From Nocardioides sp. (GTDB lineage Bacteria; Actinomycetota; Actinomycetes; Propionibacteriales; Nocardioidaceae), in NCBI GenBank assembly GCA_029264225.1, contig JARICB010000216.1:1-10694 (forward strand): a stretch of 10,694 nucleotides of DNA, written 5' to 3'. Each line of letters begins with the position of its first letter. Within the stretch, counting starts at the first letter, position 1. The translations under genes were made by a program, and so were the position numbers. Shown piece after piece: positions 5,904 through 10,694 of this stretch. Below the pieces are notes generated by a model. That model was not told the DNA's origin. It did no database searches and saw only the letters and a list, made by a program, of their open reading frames with translations.

Positions 5904-6724
5904 CGACTCTCGAACGCCCCGAGATCCGCGAAACCGGGCTGTGGGGCCAGTCATGGTCGATAGCGCGGCGCAACTTCCTGCACATCAAGCGCATGCCCGA
6001 GATGTTGCTCGACGTCACCGTGCAGCCGGTGATGTTCGTGTTGCTCTTCGCCTTCGTCTTCGGATCCTCGATCGACGTCGACACCGCCGCCGGCTACCGG
6101 GCCTTCCTGCTCGCCGGGATCATGGCCCAGACCGTCGCCTTCGCCTCCTTCACCGTCGCGGTCGGCCTCACGGCTGACCTGGAGAAGGGGATCGTCGATC
6201 GCATGAGGTCCTTGCCGATCAGCCCCTCCGCAGTCCTCGTCGGGCGGAGCATGTCGAGCCTGGTGCACGCCTCGATCGGCCTGGTGGTGATGTCGCTGAC
6301 CGGCCTGCTGATCGGATGGCGCATCCACACCAACCTCGTGGAGGCGGCTTTCGGCTACCTGCTGCTCCTGGGGTGGGGCTTCGCCATGATCTGGATCGGC
6401 ATCTGGGTCGGCTCGGCGATGCGATCGGTCGAGGCGGTCAACGGGGTGATGTTCGCCACCATGTTCCCGATCACCTTCCTGGCCAACACGTTCGCACCGA
6501 CCGATCGGATGCCCCCGGTGTTGCGCTTCGTGGCCGAGTGGAACCCGATCTCGGCGCTGACCCAGTCGGTCCGGGTGCTGTGGGGTAACGACCAACCACT
6601 CGCCCCTGGCGCAGCCTTCCCGATGCACCACCCGATTCCGTTCACCATCGGCTGGATCATCCTGATCACGGCAGTCGTCGCGCCGTTGGCGATCCGCGCC
6701 TTCCAGCGACGTACCGCAGACTGA
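5900..6724 (+). CDS. DrrB-type ABC-2 exporter membrane subunit
   Basis: This 274-residue membrane protein is the translocating partner of the DrrA-type ATPase. A polar N-terminus with an amphipathic segment (ARRNFLHIKRMPEMLLDVTVQP) precedes about six membrane spans. The cytoplasmic loop DLEKGIVDRMRSLPISPSA matches the coupling loop of ABC-2 permeases. The segment VMFATMFPITFLANTFAP and the following RFVAEWNPISALTQSVR are typical of DrrB-like proteins. The ATG overlaps the ATPase stop (ATGA), so the subunits are probably made in step. It is the last gene of the pair; an inverted repeat spans its stop codon. With the leftward exporter this makes two unrelated-looking ABC exporters back to back. 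What it exports cannot be read from the sequence. Confidence 0.94.
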   Translation: MTTLERPEIRETGLWGQSWSIARRNFLHIKRMPEMLLDVTVQPVMFVLLFAFVFGSSIDVDTAAGYRAFLLAGIMAQTVAFASFTVAVGLTADLEKGIVDRMRSLPISPSAVLVGRSMSSLVHASIGLVVMSLTGLLIGWRIHTNLVEAAFGYLLLLGWGFAMIWIGIWVGSAMRSVEAVNGVMFATMFPITFLANTFAPTDRMPPVLRFVAEWNPISALTQSVRVLWGNDQPLAPGAAFPMHHPIPFTIGWIILITAVVAPLAIRAFQRRTAD

Positions 6725-6749
6725 GCCACCAGTAGCAGCGGTTCTGCGG
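6714..6749 (+). terminator. Possible transcription terminator or attenuating hairpin
   Basis: CCGCAGA (6714-6720) and TCTGCGG (6743-6749) form a perfect 7-bp inverted repeat around a 22-base loop that contains the permease stop codon. There is no T-run after it and the loop is long, so a classical intrinsic terminator is doubtful, but it is the only dyad between the exporter operon and the suf promoter. Confidence 0.2.
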
Positions 6750-6762
6750 GGTTAGGCGACCC

Positions 6763-6784
6763 TTGGTTGAAAAGGTCAAACCAA
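6763..6784 (+). promoter_or_regulatory. Inverted repeat upstream of sufR, overlapping -35
   Basis: TTGGTT (6763-6768) and AACCAA (6779-6784) are perfect inverted repeats separated by 10 bases. The element covers a candidate -35 hexamer TTGAAA (6767-6772). It sits just upstream of a second dyad at 6792-6806. Binding by SufR or by another iron, redox or sulfur regulator is inference; the symmetry and position over the promoter are what is seen. Confidence 0.45.
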
Positions 6785-6796
6785 TTACGTCACACT
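6767..6796 (+). promoter_or_regulatory. suf operon promoter (predicted)
   Basis: TTGAAA (6767-6772) and CACACT (6791-6796) are separated by 18 bases. The -10 is weak (it keeps A at position 2 and T at position 6 of TANNNT) but ends six bases before the GTG at 6803, suggesting that transcription starts at or next to the sufR start codon. Both hexamers are covered by inverted repeats, so regulator binding would block polymerase. Confidence 0.4.
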
Positions 6797-6806
6797 GTTG
6801 TTGTGG
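6792..6806 (+). promoter_or_regulatory. Candidate SufR operator
   Basis: ACACT (6792-6796), five bases, then TGTGG (6802-6806) forms an imperfect dyad. It nearly matches the ACACT-N5-TGTGA palindrome that I recall being reported for M. tuberculosis SufR. It overlaps the predicted -10 hexamer and the GTG start codon, an ideal place for autorepression. The match to the mycobacterial site is from memory and should be confirmed. Confidence 0.55.
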
Positions 6807-7504
6807 AATTGCCCCGTACGCCCGTCGCCGTCCCTGAAGGGGATGCCCCGACGCGTGAACGTGTGGCGCGTTCGATCCTTGAGAACGGTCCCTCCACGGC
6901 GGCCGACCTGGCTGACCGCCTGCGCCTGACGCCCGCGGCGGTCCGTCGACACTTGGAACACCTGGCCGAGGTTGGTACCGTCGAGGCACGTGAGCAGCGT
7001 GTCACCGGCGCTCGCGGCCGCGGCCGTCCCGCCAAGGTCTTCGCCCTGACCGATATCGGCCGGGAGACCTTCGTCCAACAGTACGACGACCTCGCACTGC
7101 AGGCGTTGCGCTTCCTGGCCGAAACTCAGGGCGAGGATGCCGTGGTGGAGTTCGCCCGCCGCCGGGTGCTGTTCATCGAGCGCGACTACGCACAGGTGAT
7201 CGCGGCCGACCCCTCACTCACCTCCGCCCAAGCCTTGGCCAAGGTCTTCACGACTGAGGGCTACGAGGCGGCGGTGCGTGACTCGCCGATCGGCGACCAG
7301 TTGTGTCAGCAGCATTGCCCAGTGGCCCATGTGGCCCACGAGTTCCCCCAGTTGTGCGAGGCCGAGACCGAGGCCATCGGCCAGATCTTGGGCACGCATG
7401 TTCAACGCTTGGCGACCATCGCCCACGGGGACGGGGTGTGCACCACCTGCATCCCGACCGCCCGCACGTCAACAACCGAAGTGATCAGCAAGGAGAAGGC
7501 ATGA
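6803..7504 (+). CDS. sufR: SufR, Fe-S-sensing repressor of the suf operon
   Basis: SufR represses suf genes when it carries an iron-sulfur cluster and releases DNA when the cluster is lost. From GTG 6803 it has 233 residues. The N-terminal winged helix-turn-helix includes [24 protein letters not shown] (31-54) and a basic wing with [15 protein letters not shown] (69-83). The C-terminal half has Cys168, Cys172, Cys185, Cys213 and Cys216; CQQHC, the single Cys185 and a terminal CTTC are the candidate cluster ligands. I prefer GTG 6803 because the predicted promoter ends there and no ribosome binding site is seen. A TTG at 6767 would add 12 residues but lies inside the -35. The stop overlaps sufB by 4 bases, so SufR is the first cistron and likely autoregulates. 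Confidence 0.93.
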   Translation: MELPRTPVAVPEGDAPTRERVARSILENGPSTAADLADRLRLTPAAVRRHLEHLAEVGTVEAREQRVTGARGRGRPAKVFALTDIGRETFVQQYDDLALQALRFLAETQGEDAVVEFARRRVLFIERDYAQVIAADPSLTSAQALAKVFTTEGYEAAVRDSPIGDQLCQQHCPVAHVAHEFPQLCEAETEAIGQILGTHVQRLATIAHGDGVCTTCIPTARTSTTEVISKEKA

Positions 7505-8919
7505 CCTCCATCGAAGAACTGAATCCCGAGCTCAAGGGCATCGGCCGTTACGAATTCGGTTGGTCCGACAGCAACGACGCTGGTGCCAACGCCACGCGTG
7601 GTCTCAACGAAGCCGTGGTGCGTGACATCTCCGCGAAGAAGGACGAACCCCAGTGGATGCTCGACCTGCGACTGAAGGGCCTCAAGCTCTTCGACCGCAA
7701 GCCGATGCCGACGTGGGGTTCCGACCTCTCGACGATCGACTTCGACAACATCAAGTACTTCGTGCGCTCCAGCGAGAAGCAGGCCACCTCGTGGGATGAC
7801 CTGCCCGACGACATCAAGAACACCTACGACAAGCTCGGCATCCCCGAGGCGGAGAAGCAGCGACTCGTCTCCGGCGTCGCCGCGCAGTACGAGTCCGAGG
7901 TCGTCTACCACTCGATCCGCGAGGACCTCGAGGAGCAGGGTGTGCTCTTCCTGGACACCGACACCGCGCTACGCGAGCAGCCGGAACTCTTCCGTGAATA
8001 CTTCGGCACCATCATCCCGGTCGGCGACAACAAGTTCGCCGCGCTGAACACCTCGGTCTGGTCGGGTGGCTCGTTCGTCTACGTCCCGCCGGGTGTGCAC
8101 GTCGACATTCCGCTCCAGGCCTACTTCCGCATCAACACCGAGAACATGGGCCAGTTCGAGCGCACGCTGATCATCGTCGATGAAGGTGCCTACGTGCACT
8201 ACGTCGAAGGCTGCACGGCGCCGGTCTACTCCTCCGACTCGCTGCACTCGGCAGTCGTAGAGATCGTGGTCAAGAAGGGTGGCCGCTGCCGTTACACGAC
8301 CATCCAGAACTGGTCGAACAACGTCTACAACCTCGTCACCAAGCGGGCCGTCTGCGAAGAGGGCGCCACGATGGAGTGGGTCGACGGCAACATCGGCTCC
8401 AAGGTGACGATGAAGTACCCGGCCATCTACCTGATGGGCGAGCACGCCAAGGGTGAGACGCTCTCCATCGCATTTGCCGGCGAGGGTCAGCACCAGGACG
8501 CCGGCGCCAAGATGGTGCACGCAGCGCCCAACACCTCAAGCTCGATCCTGAGCAAGTCGGTGGCTCGCGGCGGCGGTCGCACGTCCTACCGCGGTCTGAT
8601 CCAGGTCAACGAGGGTGCGCACGGCTCGAAGTCCAACGTGCTGTGTGATGCCCTGCTCGTAGACCAGATCAGCCGCAGCGACACCTACCCCTACGTCGAC
8701 ATCCGCGAGGACGACGTGTCCATGGGCCACGAGGCCAGTGTCTCCAAGGTCTCCGACGACCAGCTCTTCTACCTGATGTCGCGCGGCATGGAGCAGGACG
8801 AGGCGATGGCCATGATCGTGCGTGGCTTCGTCGAGCCGATCGCCAAGGAGTTGCCGATGGAGTACGCCCTCGAGCTCAACCGCCTGATCGAGCTGCAGAT
8901 GGAAGGCGCGGTCGGCTGA
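7501..8919 (+). CDS. sufB: SufB, Fe-S cluster scaffold protein
   Basis: SufB is the scaffold subunit of the SufBC2D complex, where sulfur and iron are assembled into clusters in the cytosol. This 472-residue protein is full length and has the beta-helix core (for example [20 protein letters not shown]) and the C-terminal SufBD signature [11 protein letters not shown]. Cys382 in NVLCDALL and Glu411 in MGHEASVSK have the same spacing as the essential Cys405 and Glu434 of E. coli SufB. No intein interrupts it, unlike SufB of M. tuberculosis. The ATG at 7501 overlaps the sufR stop and is preceded by AAGGAGAAGG, a strong ribosome binding site; an in-frame extension back to 7303 only overlaps sufR out of frame. 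A 46-base gap separates it from sufD. Confidence 0.98.
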   Translation: MTSIEELNPELKGIGRYEFGWSDSNDAGANATRGLNEAVVRDISAKKDEPQWMLDLRLKGLKLFDRKPMPTWGSDLSTIDFDNIKYFVRSSEKQATSWDDLPDDIKNTYDKLGIPEAEKQRLVSGVAAQYESEVVYHSIREDLEEQGVLFLDTDTALREQPELFREYFGTIIPVGDNKFAALNTSVWSGGSFVYVPPGVHVDIPLQAYFRINTENMGQFERTLIIVDEGAYVHYVEGCTAPVYSSDSLHSAVVEIVVKKGGRCRYTTIQNWSNNVYNLVTKRAVCEEGATMEWVDGNIGSKVTMKYPAIYLMGEHAKGETLSIAFAGEGQHQDAGAKMVHAAPNTSSSILSKSVARGGGRTSYRGLIQVNEGAHGSKSNVLCDALLVDQISRSDTYPYVDIREDDVSMGHEASVSKVSDDQLFYLMSRGMEQDEAMAMIVRGFVEPIAKELPMEYALELNRLIELQMEGAVG

Positions 8920-8965
8920 TCGCCTGCCACCCTCCCTGCCCCTCCGAGCACAGAAAGACACTCGA

Positions 8966-10147
8966 GTGACCATCACTGATTCAGTTCGCTCCGCCCTGGA
9001 GATGGACAAGGTCGAGAGCCACCTCCACCCCGAAGGCTCCTTCGACGTGACCGACCACGCTGCCCCCACCGGCCGCGAGGAGATCTGGCGCTTCACGCCG
9101 CTCAAGCGATTGCGCGGCCTGCACGCCGACGCCGAGTTCATGCCTTCGGCGACCGTCTGCACCTTCAACACCCCCGACGGGGTGCGGGTCGAAGGCGTGT
9201 CCGGTCAGGAGGCCCGCGACCTGCGCGGCATCTCCGGTCTGGTCCCCAACGCCCTCTTCACGGCCCGGATCCTGGCCGAGGTGCCCACCACCCTGCTGGT
9301 CGACGTGCCCGCCAACGCCGAGATCACCGAACCGGTCGTGATCGATCTGGTCGGTCAGGACGCCGCGATCACCGAGGCCGGGCACGTAGCGTTGCGTTTC
9401 GGGGCCCACAGCAAGGCCGTCGTGGTGCTCAACCACACCGGGTCGTCGTCGATCGCCGCGGTGGTCGAGGTCGTCGTCGGTGACGGCGCCGACGTGAGTG
9501 TCGTGTCGATCCAGGACTGGGCCGATGACGCCGTGCACCTCTCACACCACCAGGCACGTATCGGCCGCGACGCCACCTACAAGCATGCCGCGATCTCGTT
9601 CGGCGGTGATGTCGTCCGGATGGACGCCAACGTCACCTACGACGGCCCCGGTGGCTCCGCGGAACTGCTCGGCCTCTACTTCGCCGACGAAGGTCAGCAC
9701 ATCGAGCACCGGATCTTCGCCGACCACACGGCCCCGCACACCAAGAGCCACGCCCTCTACAAGGGTGCGCTCCAGGGGCAGGGCGCCCACACCGTGTGGG
9801 TAGGCAACGTGCTCATCCGCAAGATCGCCGTGGGCATCGAGACCTACGAGGAGAACCGCAACCTGATCCTTACCGACGGGTGTCACGCCGACTCCATCCC
9901 CAACCTGGAGATCGAGACCGGCGAGATCGCCGGAGCAGGTCACGCCTCGGCGACGGCCCGCTTCGACGACAACCAGCTGTTCTACCTGCAGTCACGCGGC
10001 ATCTCCGAAGCAGAGGCGCAGAGGCTGGTCGTGCACGGCTTCTTCAACGACCTGATCCGCAAGGTCGGCGTGCCCTCGATCGAGGATCGGCTCAAGACCA
10101 CGGTCGAGGCCGAGCTCGCCAAGAACGTCCTCAAGGAGATTGCGTGA
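8966..10147 (+). CDS. sufD: SufD, Fe-S assembly scaffold partner
   Basis: SufD pairs with SufB and two SufC ATPases; it helps iron entry and cluster formation at the SufB-SufD interface. The 393-residue protein has the SufBD beta-helix and the C-terminal signature DDNQLFYLQSRGISEAEAQR followed by VVHGFFNDLI. His326 in GAGHASAT aligns with the cluster-associated His360 of E. coli SufD; the nearby Cys358 of E. coli corresponds to alanine here. The start is GTG at 8966 with a weak AGAAAGA site about ten bases before it; an ATG at 9002 would remove conserved-looking N-terminal residues and has a badly spaced ribosome site. The stop overlaps the next gene by 4 bases (GTGA). This is the only junction pair in the operon with a real gap upstream (8920-8965), which contains nothing recognisable. 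Confidence 0.97.
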   Translation: MTITDSVRSALEMDKVESHLHPEGSFDVTDHAAPTGREEIWRFTPLKRLRGLHADAEFMPSATVCTFNTPDGVRVEGVSGQEARDLRGISGLVPNALFTARILAEVPTTLLVDVPANAEITEPVVIDLVGQDAAITEAGHVALRFGAHSKAVVVLNHTGSSSIAAVVEVVVGDGADVSVVSIQDWADDAVHLSHHQARIGRDATYKHAAISFGGDVVRMDANVTYDGPGGSAELLGLYFADEGQHIEHRIFADHTAPHTKSHALYKGALQGQGAHTVWVGNVLIRKIAVGIETYEENRNLILTDGCHADSIPNLEIETGEIAGAGHASATARFDDNQLFYLQSRGISEAEAQRLVVHGFFNDLIRKVGVPSIEDRLKTTVEAELAKNVLKEIA

Positions 10148-10475
10148 GCTTTCAGCGCGTGTGCTCCCTGGCGGAGGTTCCCGTCGACGAGCCGTTGGCC
10201 GCGACCGTCGGCGCCTACGCCCTCGCGATCGCGCGCTGCGAGGACGAGGTCTTCGCTCTGCAGGATCTCTGCTCGCACGGAGCCGTCGCGCTGTCCGAGG
10301 GCGAGGTCGCCGACTGCGCCCTGGAGTGCTGGCTGCACGGTTCCACCTTCGATCTGCGCAGCGGCAAGCCGCTGAACCTGCCGGCCACCGAGCCGGTCTC
10401 CACCTTCCCTGTCGACGTACGTGATGGAGACGTCTACGTCGATGTCGAATCCACCCTGAATGGAGTGACCCCCTC

Positions 10476-10479
<4 letters not shown>
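10144..10479 (+). CDS. Rieske-type [2Fe-2S] ferredoxin in suf operon
   Basis: This 111-residue soluble protein has a complete Rieske cluster motif: Cys43-x-His45 (LCSHG) and Cys62-x2-His65 (CWLHG), sixteen residues apart. Its size and single domain match the ferredoxin subunits of aromatic-ring dioxygenases, and it may be annotated as such, but no oxygenase is nearby. Its place between sufD and sufC, with 4-base overlaps at both ends (GTGA at 10144, ATGA at 10476), says it belongs to the SUF system. A similar gene sits in suf clusters of many Actinobacteria. Electron supply for cluster assembly, or a first client of the pathway, are both plausible; neither is shown. GTG is the start; further cysteines at 7, 32 and 58 are not part of the motif. 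Confidence 0.92.

Positions 10480-10694
<215 letters not shown>

Noticed and set aside
4860..5954. Open frame of 364 codons on the minus strand
   Set aside because: Antisense to the DrrA-type ATPase, whose motifs are all intact; composition rich in His, Gly and Arg is typical of a shadow frame.
6767..6802. TTG start for SufR, adding 12 residues
   Set aside because: It lies within the predicted -35 hexamer and inverted repeat and lacks a convincing ribosome binding site, though it cannot be fully excluded.
7303..7500. N-terminal extension of SufB
   Set aside because: It overlaps the cysteine-rich end of sufR in another frame; ATG 7501 has a strong ribosome binding site and gives a normal SufB length.

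Overview
The window is high-GC bacterial DNA with dense, GC-ending codons, frequent GTG starts, several 4-base start/stop overlaps and likely leaderless promoters. It looks like a chromosomal segment of a high-GC Gram-positive (Actinomycetota). A Nocardioidaceae-like source is my guess from the overall look of the proteins and is not proven. The closest layout I know is the Mycobacterium tuberculosis region Rv1456c-Rv1463: a ctaA-like gene and an ABC exporter on one strand, then sufR-sufB-sufD-sufC on the other.

Left part (1-2250, + strand): a gene-poor leader of about 386 bases with small inverted repeats and a possible gene remnant. It is followed by a two-gene surface cassette: a secreted protein with four cysteine-bracketed domains and a PPVVT linker, and a small sortase starting one base after its stop codon. 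The secreted protein ends in APSTGR, which resembles a sortase motif without the usual membrane anchor. This cassette is the least explained part of the window.

Middle (2231-6724): a leftward operon of an ABC ATPase, an ABC-2 permease and heme A synthase (ctaA), whose 3' end overlaps the sortase gene by 20 bp. Divergent from it, across only 73 bp, is a second ABC exporter pair of the DrrA/DrrB type. Both ATPase genes have a TANNNT -10-like hexamer exactly 7 bases before the start codon and no clear Shine-Dalgarno sequence, which suggests divergent leaderless transcription.

Right part (6763-10694, + strand): the SUF iron-sulfur assembly operon sufR-sufB-sufD-Rieske ferredoxin-sufC, with sufC cut by the window end. 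SufR is a DeoR/ArsR-like winged-helix repressor with a cysteine-rich C-terminal half. Two inverted repeats in front of it are candidate operators. SufB and SufD keep the residues needed for cluster assembly, and SufB has no intein. Every junction except sufB-sufD overlaps by 4 bases, so the genes are probably translated from one message that SufR represses when Fe-S clusters are plentiful.

Most of the window is conventional. The observations most worth checking are the sortase cassette with apparently anchor-less partners, the operator and start-codon layout of sufR, and the divergent leaderless promoters.
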